Assembly: GCF_000732725.1 (NCBI RefSeq)
Contig: NZ_JPNB01000002.1
Span: 62,001-126,000 of the forward strand
DNA length: 64,000 bases
Source: Kineothrix alysoides
Lineage (GTDB): Bacteria; Bacillota; Clostridia; Lachnospirales; Lachnospiraceae
Direction of reading: 5' to 3'
Part shown: positions 16,524-26,277 of the stretch, in pieces
Position numbering within the stretch: the stretch's first letter is position 1
Layout of the letters: each line of letters begins with the position of its first letter
Notes under the pieces: generated by a model
What the model was told of the DNA's origin: nothing
The model's input: the letters and a program-made list of their open reading frames with translations, nothing else
Databases searched by the model: none
Program-made: the position numbers and the translations under genes

Positions 16524-18470
16524 TCAACTTCGTTTTGTTTCGCATCGTTTCTTTTCCATGCTTATTTCATTATAAAAGCTGCCGATTTCTTCCTGATACA
16601 AGGAAAGTCCTCTCCGGTCCACCATAGCAGGCTGTACCCCCTGTCTGGTAATACTTACACCTGCCGCATAAGTTGCGAAGCTGACCGCCTGCAGTATATC
16701 GTTTCCTTCACTTAACGAAACTGCCAGCGCGCTTATAAACGCATCTGCGGCCCCCGTGGTATCTACCGGATAAAAACCTGCTGCCGGAAAATACCCTTTA
16801 TAATCAGCATTTTGTAAATAACAGCCATTTTGTCCCAATGTTATAATTACATTCTTAACACCCTTTTGCATGAGAATATCCGCCCGCTCTTCAATTGTCG
16901 GCGCTTCCGGAATCAATTGCATTACCTCTTTTTCATTCGGGACAAAATAATCAACTTTTTCTAATAAGCTTTCCTTCATTTTTTCCACAGCCGAAGGCTT
17001 CAATATTACTTTTACATTCTTCTTTTGACATTTTTTTATCGTATATTCTACCGTTTCTTCCGAAATCTCCATTGTCAGGAGACAATACTGCGCATCGTCC
17101 AGCAGCTGTTCATATTGACGCACCTGACTGCGGTCCAGTCTTTCATTGGCGCCCGGATAGATTACAATGGTACTTTCTCCGTCTGCTGCAACATTAATAT
17201 ATGCCTTTCCAGTAGGAATAGAATCATCAAAAACGACTCCATCCGTTTTCACGCCGCTGCTTACCAGACTATTATAAATTTCTTTGCCATCACTGTCATT
17301 CCCCAGCCTTCCTATCATATAAACAAGACCTTCCAGCTTACCTGCTCCTACGGCCTGATTCGCTCCTTTCCCTCCAGGCAGGGATACCATATTTCCGGCC
17401 CTTACCGTTTCTCCGCCGGTGGGAATGTGACTCACATTGATCATGCAGTCCATATTCATACTGCCTACCACAACAACTTTTCCTCCTTGTACATTCCCGG
17501 CAGGTATGATAACACTGTTTCGTTCTCTTATGTCTGGCTCTATTTTTTCTCTGCACTCATAAGCAGGTTTTCTTCCTTCTATAATTTGGATCAAGGCATT
17601 CACCGCGGCTTTGCCTATTTTTCCTGCCGATACATGAACAGCCGTCATTTTCGGGTAGAGCTTCTCTGCCAGAGAGCTGTCTCTGACACTGATAACGGAT
17701 ATTTTATTAGGAACAGTATCGCCTCTTTCTCGTATCTTCTCATAAACAACATTTCCAATCTCCGCATTCGCGCATATGATAGCAGTTATATCTCCATTTA
17801 GGCATTTTGGAATCCCGACTCCTATAATATCTTCTTCCGTCCCCAAAAAAACCCTTTCCTTATTCGGGGACACAAACCTCTCTCCATAAGCTTTGATATA
17901 GCCTTTCTCTATTTCCGTATCTTCCTTTTCCAAAAGGCATGCAATCTTATGATGGCCTTTCTCCAAAAGGTAATCCGTTGCCAGATAACCCGCATCCTGC
18001 ATCTCGAAATATATATCGGCTACCGTATTTTTTCTTACTCCGCTCTTTTTATCCAAAATACGTACGGCAGGTATTTTTATTGTTTCCGGCAACTCTTCCG
18101 GCTGACAAATGGAAATAATACCGTCAACTCCTTTATTTCCAAATATTTGATAAAACTTTGCCGCTTTTTCTTTATCCCCTGCCGTATTACACAGAAGAAT
18201 ACTGTACCCGTTTTCGGATGCTTCTTTTTCAATACCATACAATATTTCCTGCACACCATACATATCTTCAGACAATAAAATACCTATCATATTCGTCTTG
18301 GGCGCCACGCTGTTTATCACCTTGGAATAAGGGACATATTGGTATTCTTTAATAATCTCTAAAACTTTTTTTCTCGTTTCCACACTGATATCCTCATCTT
18401 TATTATGAAGGATTTTGGATACCGTCGATGGCGACACACCGCACAGATTTGCAATATCTTTAATATTCAT
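16524..18470 (-). CDS. LacI regulator fused to ribokinase-like PfkB domain
   Basis: A 648-residue fusion. Residues 1-60 are a LacI helix-turn-helix (IKDIANLCGVSPSTVSKILH), ~60-320 a periplasmic-binding-type effector domain, and ~331-630 a PfkB/ribokinase domain with the sugar-binding GGKGANQAVGAG (~366-377). The kinase part departs from catalytic consensus: the DTTxAGDxF motif reads DTTGAADAF (570-578), an Ala replacing the anion-hole Gly, and the NPAP loop reads KPSA. It may be a weak kinase or a ligand sensor. It lies just after the terminator of the nucleoside operon and is the obvious candidate regulator of it. An extended -10 (TGTTATAAT, 18507-18515) precedes it. Confidence 0.9.
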   Translation of the reverse strand: MNIKDIANLCGVSPSTVSKILHNKDEDISVETRKKVLEIIKEYQYVPYSKVINSVAPKTNMIGILLSEDMYGVQEILYGIEKEASENGYSILLCNTAGDKEKAAKFYQIFGNKGVDGIISICQPEELPETIKIPAVRILDKKSGVRKNTVADIYFEMQDAGYLATDYLLEKGHHKIACLLEKEDTEIEKGYIKAYGERFVSPNKERVFLGTEEDIIGVGIPKCLNGDITAIICANAEIGNVVYEKIRERGDTVPNKISVISVRDSSLAEKLYPKMTAVHVSAGKIGKAAVNALIQIIEGRKPAYECREKIEPDIRERNSVIIPAGNVQGGKVVVVGSMNMDCMINVSHIPTGGETVRAGNMVSLPGGKGANQAVGAGKLEGLVYMIGRLGNDSDGKEIYNSLVSSGVKTDGVVFDDSIPTGKAYINVAADGESTIVIYPGANERLDRSQVRQYEQLLDDAQYCLLTMEISEETVEYTIKKCQKKNVKVILKPSAVEKMKESLLEKVDYFVPNEKEVMQLIPEAPTIEERADILMQKGVKNVIITLGQNGCYLQNADYKGYFPAAGFYPVDTTGAADAFISALAVSLSEGNDILQAVSFATYAAGVSITRQGVQPAMVDRRGLSLYQEEIGSFYNEISMEKKRCETKRS

Positions 18471-18540
18471 ACAATGTCCCCTTTCATATGCAAAACTTTC
18501 CTGCTAATTATAACACACTTTCCCTGTATCTGAAACGCAG

Positions 18541-18570
18541 AAAAAGCACGAAGAAAACTTCATGCTTTTT
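18541..18570 (-). terminator. Terminator of nucleoside operon
   Basis: AAAAAGCA-GAAG / CTTC-TGCTTTTT with a 4-base loop and flanking A/T runs, 20 bases after the last nucleoside hydrolase gene. The symmetry would allow it to work in both directions. Confidence 0.88.
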
Positions 18571-18590
18571 AGCTATATCCAGCCGCAAAA

Positions 18591-19592
18591 TCATTGCCCG
18601 ATTATTGTCTTTACAAATAGATCCATAAATTTTTTTCCGTCTATACTTCTCGCTATTCTTGTATTTTTATGTTCCTTTTTAGGATTTCTGACAATTTGTT
18701 TTCCAAAATAAGCAACGGTCTGTCCTCTGGCAATATCACCCTCCAGTTCCACATCAACAAAGACTTTTTCCGTATATTCACAAAGCTCCGGATCGACCGC
18801 CAGCGCCAAGGTGATTACGTCATCCATGGGGAATCCCCCGAGCTGGAAGAACTCTCTCCATATGTCGATATAAATAGGAAACTTGTCCGCAATGTAATCC
18901 ACTATGGCACCTTTGCCTTCATATTTCATTTCCGCCAGATGATCTCTCGTCATCATTCCATCCGCATATCGATTGTTTTCACAGACATCCAAAGGTACAA
19001 GAGTAATCTTCATATCGGAATTAAGAACTATTTTTGCCGCTTCCGGATCCGCCCAAATATTATATTCCGTCACAGGTGTAATGTTCCCGGATATTTGAAA
19101 GGCACCTCCTAAAATATACGCCTCTTTTACTTTACCCGCTATAGAAGGGTCCTTTTGAACAGCCAGGGCGATATTGGTTACCGGCCCCGTCGTTACCAGT
19201 ATGATTTCTCCCGGCCTTTCATTAAATGCCTGGATCAAATAATCCACAGCATGTGTTTTCTCCGCTTCCCGCTCAGGTTTCTTTACCGTTTCATTAAATT
19301 TATCCAAACGTTCTCCGAATTTCCAGCGCAATTCCTCATCGAAATTAACCGGATCTCCATCCACCCCTGCCATCTTTGGCGCAAGCATTTTATCCGCTCC
19401 TGCATAGACCGGAATATTCCTTCCAGTCAGCTCTACCGTATTCAGCGCCACATTTACCGCCTGCTCAATACTTCCGCATGCTCCATTTACCGTGGTGATG
19501 CCAAGAAGATTTATCTTCTTATGTAACGCCCCATAAAGCACCGCCAGAATATCATCGCCAACGGAATCTATATCCAAAATCACATCTGCCAT
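18591..19592 (-). CDS. Inosine-uridine-type nucleoside hydrolase
   Basis: A 333-residue hydrolase that splits ribonucleosides into base and ribose. The Ca-binding N-terminal cluster appears as DIDSVGDDILAVLYG (6-20), a variant of the usual DTDPGxDDAxAL. GPVTNIALA and the EYNIWADPEAAKIV segment carry the other active-site residues. It is the last gene of the operon, 23 bases after the YczE-like gene, with a terminator following. It shares only moderate similarity with the second hydrolase (20303-21262), so the two probably differ in nucleoside preference. Confidence 0.9.
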   Translation of the reverse strand: MADVILDIDSVGDDILAVLYGALHKKINLLGITTVNGACGSIEQAVNVALNTVELTGRNIPVYAGADKMLAPKMAGVDGDPVNFDEELRWKFGERLDKFNETVKKPEREAEKTHAVDYLIQAFNERPGEIILVTTGPVTNIALAVQKDPSIAGKVKEAYILGGAFQISGNITPVTEYNIWADPEAAKIVLNSDMKITLVPLDVCENNRYADGMMTRDHLAEMKYEGKGAIVDYIADKFPIYIDIWREFFQLGGFPMDDVITLALAVDPELCEYTEKVFVDVELEGDIARGQTVAYFGKQIVRNPKKEHKNTRIARSIDGKKFMDLFVKTIIGQ

Positions 19593-19615
19593 ACAACTAC
19601 CCTCCTTTTCTTGTT

Positions 19616-20260
19616 CTACTTATTTTCATTTGCCAGAATCTTATCGGTTACTTTATATACATAAGGTCTCACAAACTGTACCGCCGGGCCTGTCATAAAG
19701 GCCGCAACTACCGTTCCGACGCCGACCGTCCCTCCGAGAATGTAACCTACTGCTACAAAAGTAATATCACACACCACTCTTACTATACGATAAGAAAGCT
19801 TCAATTTATTGCTGATAACCTCCGACACCATATCAATCGCACCAACGCCAAGCTCTGCTCTGATGTAAGTAGCAATACCTGTCGCCATAATCAGACAGCC
19901 TATCAAGATCATAAGGATTCTGGCTGCCAGATGCGGCTCTCCTTTGATAAAAAAATCCAGCAAAAATCTTACAAAGTCCGCTGTGTATCCGATTCCGACA
20001 ATAGCGAGTAAAGAAGATACATTGATATAGGATTTATCTATAATAAATACAATCGCCAAAATCACTATATTCGTGAGCGCCGAAGCGGTTCCGTAGCTTA
20101 CATGGAAAACATTTCCCAACCCCAATTCCAATACGCTGGCAGGATCCACTCCCAACTGACTGTATAGAAAAATACCTACGCCCACACCGCATATCATAAG
20201 TCCTACGATCGCTACCAAGGCCTGCAGCAATAATCTCTTCCGAAAAAAAACTTTTTTCAC
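19616..20260 (-). CDS. YczE/YitT-family membrane protein
   Basis: A 214-residue protein with five to six membrane helices and two LGVD/LGVGAIDMVSE-type repeats (QLGVDPASVLELGLGN near 35 and AELGVGAIDMVSEVISNK near 135) that mark the YczE/YyaS/YitT group. Function in this family is not established; a transport role is often supposed. It sits between the two nucleoside hydrolase genes, so it may export or import a product of nucleoside breakdown such as a base or ribose. That is inference from context alone. Confidence 0.75.
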   Translation of the reverse strand: MKKVFFRKRLLLQALVAIVGLMICGVGVGIFLYSQLGVDPASVLELGLGNVFHVSYGTASALTNIVILAIVFIIDKSYINVSSLLAIVGIGYTADFVRFLLDFFIKGEPHLAARILMILIGCLIMATGIATYIRAELGVGAIDMVSEVISNKLKLSYRIVRVVCDITFVAVGYILGGTVGVGTVVAAFMTGPAVQFVRPYVYKVTDKILANENK

Positions 20261-20302
20261 AATAATATCTCCTTATCCTTTATATCCCTATTCTTCAAAG
20301 AC

Positions 20303-21262
20303 TTAATTCAATGCTTTCATCGCCTCGAAAAACGCCTCTACATATTTCTTTCTGTCCACATTAAATAACACCGTTGTATTCTTGTCCACCTTTTCTCCAA
20401 AGATTTTTTCTTTATATCCTATGGTATCCACAACGGTCATACCTGTCGTCAATTCTCCGCTTACCTCCACATCCACATTGCATGTTACACTGGTGAATAT
20501 CTCCGGATAGAGCAGGGCCGCAATCGCCGTCGGGTCATGCATAGTGCAGCCCGGGAATCCTTCTACCTCATAATGATAACGGCTGAAATAATCGATCAAT
20601 TCTGCAGCAAAAACTGAAATTTCATTTCCCTGCGCACGCAAAATTTCATTTTCTTCCCGCGTAATGTATGCCTTATGAGTCACATCAAGTCCTGCCATGA
20701 TAATTGGCAGCCCCGAATTAAATACTACTTTTGCCGCTTCAGGATCCGCCCATATATTGTATTCTGCCGCAGGAGTCCAATTTCCCATATAAGCGCCTCC
20801 GCCCATAATGGATATCCTCTCTATCTTCTCCTTTAAATCAGGTCTTACAATAAATAAAATAGCAATGTTTGTCAATGGCCCGATAGGAACGAGCGTAATT
20901 TTCTCTTCTGATTCTTCTATCGTTTTGATCAACAGTTCCAAAGCAGTCAGCTTCGATGGCTCGAATCCGCATTCAGGGAGGATAGGACCTTCTAATCCTG
21001 AGTCTCCGTGTACCACTTCTCCGCCCACTACAAGCTTCCTGACCAAGGGCTGTTTCGCCCCCATCGCTACAGGGATGTCCAATCTGCACGCTTTTGTCAG
21101 CACTTTGATGGTATTGACCGTCACTTTTTCAATCGTTTGGTTTCCTGCCACTGTTGTTACAGCGCGTATTTCCAATTGGGGGGATGCCAATGCCCACAAT
21201 ATGGCCATCGCATCATCATGTCCCGGATCACAATCTATGATAATAGGTATTTTCTTATTCAT
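20303..21262 (-). CDS. Nucleoside hydrolase (second copy)
   Basis: A 319-residue IUNH-family enzyme with the canonical IIDCDPGHDDAMAILWAL (8-25) calcium/ribose site, VHGDSGLEG (~83-91), PIGPLTNIA and the conserved EYNIWADPEAAKVVF. The C-terminal catalytic histidine region (FPGCTMHDPTAIAALL) is present. It hydrolyses N-glycosidic bonds of imported nucleosides in the cytoplasm. It follows the NupQ-like permease gene by ~40 bases. Confidence 0.92.
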   Translation of the reverse strand: MNKKIPIIIDCDPGHDDAMAILWALASPQLEIRAVTTVAGNQTIEKVTVNTIKVLTKACRLDIPVAMGAKQPLVRKLVVGGEVVHGDSGLEGPILPECGFEPSKLTALELLIKTIEESEEKITLVPIGPLTNIAILFIVRPDLKEKIERISIMGGGAYMGNWTPAAEYNIWADPEAAKVVFNSGLPIIMAGLDVTHKAYITREENEILRAQGNEISVFAAELIDYFSRYHYEVEGFPGCTMHDPTAIAALLYPEIFTSVTCNVDVEVSGELTTGMTVVDTIGYKEKIFGEKVDKNTTVLFNVDRKKYVEAFFEAMKALN

Positions 21263-21303
21263 TTATTCTTACTCCTTTCAAAATCGGCAGTGTTTATTCC
21301 ATA

Positions 21304-22242
21304 TTATTGTTCCGCTAATTTTTTGCGTTTCTTTTTATCCAAGGAACTTTTTCTCGCTGCGTATGCCACAAGACCGATAATGGTCACTAGATAAGGCAGC
21401 ATCTGTACTAATTCCGGAGGAATCATCGTAATCTGAAGCGAATAGGAAAGGGCCTCTGCCACTGCAAACAATAAAGAAGACAAGGCTGCTCCTACCGGTG
21501 TTGAATTACCCATAGCATCTGCTGCCAAAGCGATAAATCCTCGTCCGGCTGTCATATTCTTGGAAAACCATGTCACATATCCCATAGACATAAACGCTCC
21601 TGCCATACCGCCCAGAATACCGCTGACTCCCAGTGCGATATATCTTGTTTTCAAAAGGCTTACGCCTACGGAAGATAACGCATTGGGCGCTTTTCCTGCC
21701 GACCGTATCCTGAGTCCAAGAGGTGTCTTATACAATAAGATATATACTACGAAAATCATAAGAAAAGCAATATAAGACACAACGTTATGATTAGATAAAA
21801 TATCTCCCAAAATCGGAATATCTTTAATAATAGGTATTTCAACAGACGGAAGCTTTCCGGATTGAAGAGCAATCGTGGTCCCCTTGTCCTTTACTACCGC
21901 ATACATAAAATAAACCGTTCCTCCAATTGCCATTGTATTAAAAGCAATACAAGTAAGTACGCTGTCTGCCTTGAGACTCATGGATACGTAGCCGATAGCT
22001 AAAGAACATATAACTCCTGTAATAATTGCCATGAAAAAACCAAACCAAGGTCCAAATCCAAAAGCGCTGGAAAAGACGCCGACCAGTGCGGATACAAGCA
22101 TAACGCCTTCAATACCGATATTGGTAATACCCGCATTCGATGTGATGACCGCGCCCATAGATGCCAAAATCAAAGGTGTCGCTACGCGAATTACGGAGAA
22201 TAAAAAGGTTGTACTAAAAATGGATTCTAATACACTTGACAT
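21304..22242 (-). CDS. nupQ: Nucleoside ABC transporter permease, NupQ type
   Basis: A 312-residue BPD_transp_2 permease with about eight to ten helices, the N-terminal NAGITNIGIEGVMLVSA (35-51) motif and a basic tail. The family pairs with a second permease, one double ATPase and a Bmp lipoprotein to import nucleosides. Its start is directly next to the stop of the second permease gene (22243), a typical tight order. The gene symbol is given by analogy to Bacillus nupNOPQ. Confidence 0.85.
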   Translation of the reverse strand: MSSVLESIFSTTFLFSVIRVATPLILASMGAVITSNAGITNIGIEGVMLVSALVGVFSSAFGFGPWFGFFMAIITGVICSLAIGYVSMSLKADSVLTCIAFNTMAIGGTVYFMYAVVKDKGTTIALQSGKLPSVEIPIIKDIPILGDILSNHNVVSYIAFLMIFVVYILLYKTPLGLRIRSAGKAPNALSSVGVSLLKTRYIALGVSGILGGMAGAFMSMGYVTWFSKNMTAGRGFIALAADAMGNSTPVGAALSSLLFAVAEALSYSLQITMIPPELVQMLPYLVTIIGLVAYAARKSSLDKKKRKKLAEQ

Positions 22243-23337
22243 TTACCTTGCACCTCCTGCTTCCAACAGATTTTTGGATACTTTTGTTGTCATTTTATGT
22301 CTAAATTTCGAAAGGAACGCAGTTGCTGCCACCAGTACAATGACTAATCCTTCAATGATAGCTACGATTTCCGCCGCAACATCCGACTGCTTATACATAT
22401 AGTCCGCACCTATTCTTAAATAAGCTACAAAAAAAGCCGCTACCGGAACATAAGCCGGATTTTCTTTCGCCAGAATATTAAGAATGACACCGTCAAAACC
22501 GTATCCCGGCAGAGACGACCACTGGAATCTTGAATACATACCGAGCATTTCGGTACTTCCTCCCACACCTGCTATAAATCCTCCGATAAGCTGCGAACTC
22601 ATAATTACGCCCGCCACACTGATTCCTGCACATTTTGCAAAATGGATGTTGCTTCCTGTCACACGCAGCTTATAGCCCCATTTTGTTTTAAACATGAAAA
22701 TATATGTCAAAATGACAAATACCGCTACAATAAAGATGCCAGCGTGAAGGCGTGTCCTCGGAATAATGTTTCCAAGATTCACTCCTTCCCGAAAGGTATA
22801 TGATGCTTTGTAAGCAGAATCCGGATCCCTCGCCACCTGATTGAAGATATATGTTCCAAAATAAAGCATCACGTAGTTCAGCATAAGGGATATTACCATT
22901 TCGCTGCAATTCCATTTAATTTTCAATATCCCAGGAATCGCGCAGACCAATGAACCTACTATCCCCGCCGCAATCATACCAGCAATAATAACCATAATAG
23001 GGGGCCCCGGCATATAGATTGCAATGATCGCCGACATCAGCGCTCCCATAAATAAAGCCCCTTCCGCCGCAAGGTTAAACTGATTTGCCTTGAACATTAC
23101 ATTTACAGCAAGTCCAGCAAAGGTAAGAGGAATCATCGTTTCCAAAACTGTGCTGAATCTCCTGACCGATGTCATGGGACCTATAAACAGATTGCCAATT
23201 GCTGCAAACGGCGAGTCCGTTGAAAAGGACATGATAATAAAAGAGATAGCAAATGCGATAAAAATAGCCAGTCCGAAACGAAGCACCTCAAACCATGTAT
23301 TAAATTGTCCCACTGTCATTCTTTTCCTAGTTTTCAT
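22243..23337 (-). CDS. nupP: Nucleoside ABC transporter permease, NupP type
   Basis: A 364-residue BPD_transp_2 membrane protein with about ten helices and the characteristic FKANQFNLAAEGALFMGAL segment (~83-101) that matches the NxxxEGxM motif of such permeases. It overlaps the ATPase gene by four bases (ATGA) and abuts the second permease gene, so the three are translationally coupled. Confidence 0.87.
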   Translation of the reverse strand: MKTRKRMTVGQFNTWFEVLRFGLAIFIAFAISFIIMSFSTDSPFAAIGNLFIGPMTSVRRFSTVLETMIPLTFAGLAVNVMFKANQFNLAAEGALFMGALMSAIIAIYMPGPPIMVIIAGMIAAGIVGSLVCAIPGILKIKWNCSEMVISLMLNYVMLYFGTYIFNQVARDPDSAYKASYTFREGVNLGNIIPRTRLHAGIFIVAVFVILTYIFMFKTKWGYKLRVTGSNIHFAKCAGISVAGVIMSSQLIGGFIAGVGGSTEMLGMYSRFQWSSLPGYGFDGVILNILAKENPAYVPVAAFFVAYLRIGADYMYKQSDVAAEIVAIIEGLVIVLVAATAFLSKFRHKMTTKVSKNLLEAGGAR

Positions 23338-24887
23338 AAGATTGCATTCACCTCTTTCTCTGTCTGTTTCTTTACTCCCAACATATAATATCCGAGTTCT
23401 TCTTCCGTCAATTTACTTGTATCTTTAAAATATGCATTCACTTTTCCGTTATGCATCACGATGGTACTGTCGCTCAATTCCAGAACTTCGTTTAAGTCAG
23501 CGGAAACCAGCAGAATTGCCGCTCCCCTATCTCTGAATTCCACAATTTTTCTTCTTATCAGCTCGGAAGCTCCCGCATCTATACCGCGAGTAGGCTGTTC
23601 GGCAATGATAATTTCCGCATCCTCTGTCAACTCCCTTGCAGCAACCACTTTCTGAATATTACCTCCAGAAAGCATCTGTACCTGATGATTGATAGAGCCG
23701 CATAAAACACTAAAATCTTTTACAAGGAATTCGGCCTGTTCTTTCATTTTCTTTTTATCTATAAAAACATTGTTCTTTTTCAAGAAGCTTTCTATTTTAT
23801 CTGTAAACATATTGTCTATAATACTCAATTTTGCAGCGCAGCCATTGGTCATGCGGTCCTCCGGTATATATGTCAGCTTATTCTTTCGAAGTACGGCAGG
23901 TTCAAATTCTTCGATTTCTTTTCCCAGTACTTTCAAGCTGCCGCCTACCGGCTTTATCATCCCTGTCAGAACCGCCGCCAGCTCAGACTGTCCATTGCCT
24001 TCCACACCCGCAACACTTAATATTTCTCCTTTTCTTAGTTTGAGGTTTACACCGTCAAGCGCCTTTTTACCAATGCTGTTAACATAAACAATGTCTCTCG
24101 CCTCCAAACATACCTCGCCGGGCTTTGCAGGCTTTTTATCCACATGCAAAACTATTTCCCGTCCTACCATTTTATTTGAAATATCCTGAGGGCTGGTATC
24201 TTTGATAAAACTGGTATCCACCGTCGTTCCGTGGCGCATAATCGTTACTCTATCGCATATTTCCATAATTTCGTTTAGTTTATGGGATATGAAAATAATC
24301 GTATGCCCCTGCTTTTTTAACGTGTTCAATTCTACAAACAGCTCTTTTGTTTCCTGAGGAGTCAAAACTGCCGTAGGTTCATCCAGAATCAAAACTTTTG
24401 CCCCACGCACTAACGCTTTCAAGATCTCTGTTTTCTGTTTAACGCCTACACTGACATCTTCTATTTTATCGCCAACATTTATATTAAAGTTATACTTTTC
24501 CGAACATTCCTTTGCTTGTTTTAACATCTGTGCCTTGTTCATAAACAGCCCATACTTCTTCGGCTCATTTCCCAACACAATATTCTCTGCGATCGTCAAA
24601 GAATCAACCAGCATGAAATGCTGATGTACCATACCGATTCCAAGGCTGATTGCTTTTTTCGAATTTTCTATTTTTACTTCCTCGCCGTTTAATATGATTC
24701 GCCCTTCCTCAGGCATCTCAATACCAAACAATATCTTCATCAAAGTGGATTTCCCCGCTCCGTTTTCTCCGATCAATGCGTGAATTTCCCCTTTATGAAC
24801 TTCAAAATTTACATTCTTATTAGCCACGATGCCATTAGGATATACTTTCCAAATATTCTCAACTTTTAAAATTACTTTTTCATCCAT
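23334..24887 (-). CDS. nupO: Nucleoside ABC transporter ATP-binding protein, NupO type
   Basis: A 517-residue protein with two ABC domains, as in sugar and nucleoside importers of the RbsA/NupO class. Domain 1 (~4-240): Walker A GENGAGKSTLMK (37-48), Walker B VLILDEPTAVLTPQE. Domain 2 (~255-500): a degenerate Walker A GVEGNGQSELAAVL, signature LSGGNIQKVV and Walker B IIIAEQPTRGID. Degeneracy of the second P-loop is normal in this class. It powers uptake through the two permeases. It follows the lipoprotein gene across a 150-base gap with a large hairpin. Confidence 0.92.
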   Translation of the reverse strand: MDEKVILKVENIWKVYPNGIVANKNVNFEVHKGEIHALIGENGAGKSTLMKILFGIEMPEEGRIILNGEEVKIENSKKAISLGIGMVHQHFMLVDSLTIAENIVLGNEPKKYGLFMNKAQMLKQAKECSEKYNFNINVGDKIEDVSVGVKQKTEILKALVRGAKVLILDEPTAVLTPQETKELFVELNTLKKQGHTIIFISHKLNEIMEICDRVTIMRHGTTVDTSFIKDTSPQDISNKMVGREIVLHVDKKPAKPGEVCLEARDIVYVNSIGKKALDGVNLKLRKGEILSVAGVEGNGQSELAAVLTGMIKPVGGSLKVLGKEIEEFEPAVLRKNKLTYIPEDRMTNGCAAKLSIIDNMFTDKIESFLKKNNVFIDKKKMKEQAEFLVKDFSVLCGSINHQVQMLSGGNIQKVVAARELTEDAEIIIAEQPTRGIDAGASELIRRKIVEFRDRGAAILLVSADLNEVLELSDSTIVMHNGKVNAYFKDTSKLTEEELGYYMLGVKKQTEKEVNAIL

Positions 24888-24916
24888 TCCTATACCCCAC
24901 GTTCTCTGTACAGTGT

Positions 24917-25019
24917 GAGGGTGTCCAACAACCGCCGGTATAATTTATACCGCCTTATTGCAACGACCGCCGGCATGCTTTAAAGACCGCCTTGTCGCTA
25001 TCAAAATGTGGACACCCTC
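24917..25019 (-). repeat. Long intergenic hairpin between bmp and nupO
   Basis: The arms GAGGGTGTCCA (24917-24927) and TGGACACCCTC (25009-25019) are perfect 11-bp inverted repeats. The ~80-base loop holds a second palindrome (GGTATAA-t-TTATACC) and four ACCGCC units. There is no T-run. It probably stabilises or processes the operon mRNA so that the lipoprotein is made in excess over the transporter. Confidence 0.65.
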
Positions 25020-25038
25020 GATAATCACAATTCTTTTT

Positions 25039-26205
25039 TTATGGCGCTACACTGCTTCTTAATTTATCAAGCTCTTCTGTCGTCATACCAATTGCTGTGC
25101 TTACTTTAAGCTCGCCCGAAACTACTTTCGCTTGAATATCATCAATTGCTTTTTTCTCATCATCTGTCAGTATTTTGTTGTATACATCATTTTTAGCAAG
25201 TCCGACTCCGCCTTCTGCAATACCAAGGCTCTCAGATTTTCCCAAAGAAAGCTGTCCTTTTAAATCGAGGTCAATCGCTCTGAAGATTGCATCGCCTACA
25301 TTTTTCAACATGGATGTAGCAATTTGGTTTGCTGTTTTTTCATCGCCATTTGCCGCATAGCCAGCCGACTGGTCGGAATCGACACCAATAATATATTTAT
25401 CAGCGTCCACAGCTGCTTCAATTACGCCAAGACCGGTAGGTCCCGCTGCCGCGAACAAAACTTCTGCGCCTTGATTGATAAGTACAATACCGTGTTCTTT
25501 TCCTTTTGCCGGATCATAGTAATCGCCGGGATAAGTCGCAATTACCTTCGTATCGGGATTTACCGCAAGCGCTCCTTCAATATATCCAACAAGGAAATCA
25601 TTGATGGGAGGAATATCCATACCGCCTACGAAGCCCAACTTTCCGGTATTCTTTGCAAGTGTTGCAGCAACTGCTCCGGCCAAAAAGGAGCCTTCATTCT
25701 GTTTGAATGTCGCACAATACACATTGCTGTAATCTCCGCCTGCAAAATCAACCGTATTATCCATCATAAGGAACTTTTTCTCAGGATAAAGAGGCGCTAT
25801 ATTTTGCATCGGTTCTACCATGGAAGGGGATACTGCGATAACATAATCCACATCTTCTTCAGCCGCATCAGCCAGTGCCGATTCCCATTTGGATTCATCA
25901 TCTCCGGTCTCGATTACCTGTATATTCAGACCGAGCTCATTTTTCACCCTCTGCATACCAGCATTTGCCGAATCGAAGAATCCTAAATCGCCTAGGTTTC
26001 CGTTAATAATTAAAATTGCGCTTTTTTCCGCACCCACACTTTCCTCTGTGCTTTCCGCTACTTCTTCCTCCGCAGGCGCTGCTTCTTCCGCCGGAGCTTT
26101 CGTTTCTGTCTGGTCTTTGCTATTCTGTTGCACCTTTCCAGTGCCGCAGGCCATCATACCAAACACCATGACTCCTGCCATTAATAGTGCCGTTAACTTC
26201 TTCAT
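25039..26205 (-). CDS. Bmp/PnrA-family nucleoside-binding lipoprotein
   Basis: A 388-residue substrate-binding lipoprotein. The start at 26205 is supported by AGAGAGG eight bases upstream; the frame runs to 26238 but without a site. It gives MKKLTALLMAGVMVFG with lipobox MMAC near residue 20, then an acidic Ala/Glu linker and the PnrA fold (~60-380: INGNLGDLGFFDSANAG; VGGMDIPPINDFLVGY; FAAAGPTGLGVIEAA; GVDSDQSAGY). PnrA proteins bind purine and pyrimidine nucleosides outside the membrane and hand them to the NupOPQ-type transporter downstream. It lies about 70 bases after ribokinase. Confidence 0.93.
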   Translation of the reverse strand: MKKLTALLMAGVMVFGMMACGTGKVQQNSKDQTETKAPAEEAAPAEEEVAESTEESVGAEKSAILIINGNLGDLGFFDSANAGMQRVKNELGLNIQVIETGDDESKWESALADAAEEDVDYVIAVSPSMVEPMQNIAPLYPEKKFLMMDNTVDFAGGDYSNVYCATFKQNEGSFLAGAVAATLAKNTGKLGFVGGMDIPPINDFLVGYIEGALAVNPDTKVIATYPGDYYDPAKGKEHGIVLINQGAEVLFAAAGPTGLGVIEAAVDADKYIIGVDSDQSAGYAANGDEKTANQIATSMLKNVGDAIFRAIDLDLKGQLSLGKSESLGIAEGGVGLAKNDVYNKILTDDEKKAIDDIQAKVVSGELKVSTAIGMTTEELDKLRSSVAP

Positions 26206-26277
26206 ACAAAAAACCTCTCTTTCTTTTTCTTCTCCCATTAGTCAGTTTCTTTATACAAACAAAATTTTGTCCGTTTT

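Noticed and set aside
24917-25019. Terminator between bmp and nupO
   Set aside because: Very long loop and no T-run on either strand; the operon evidently continues into nupO.
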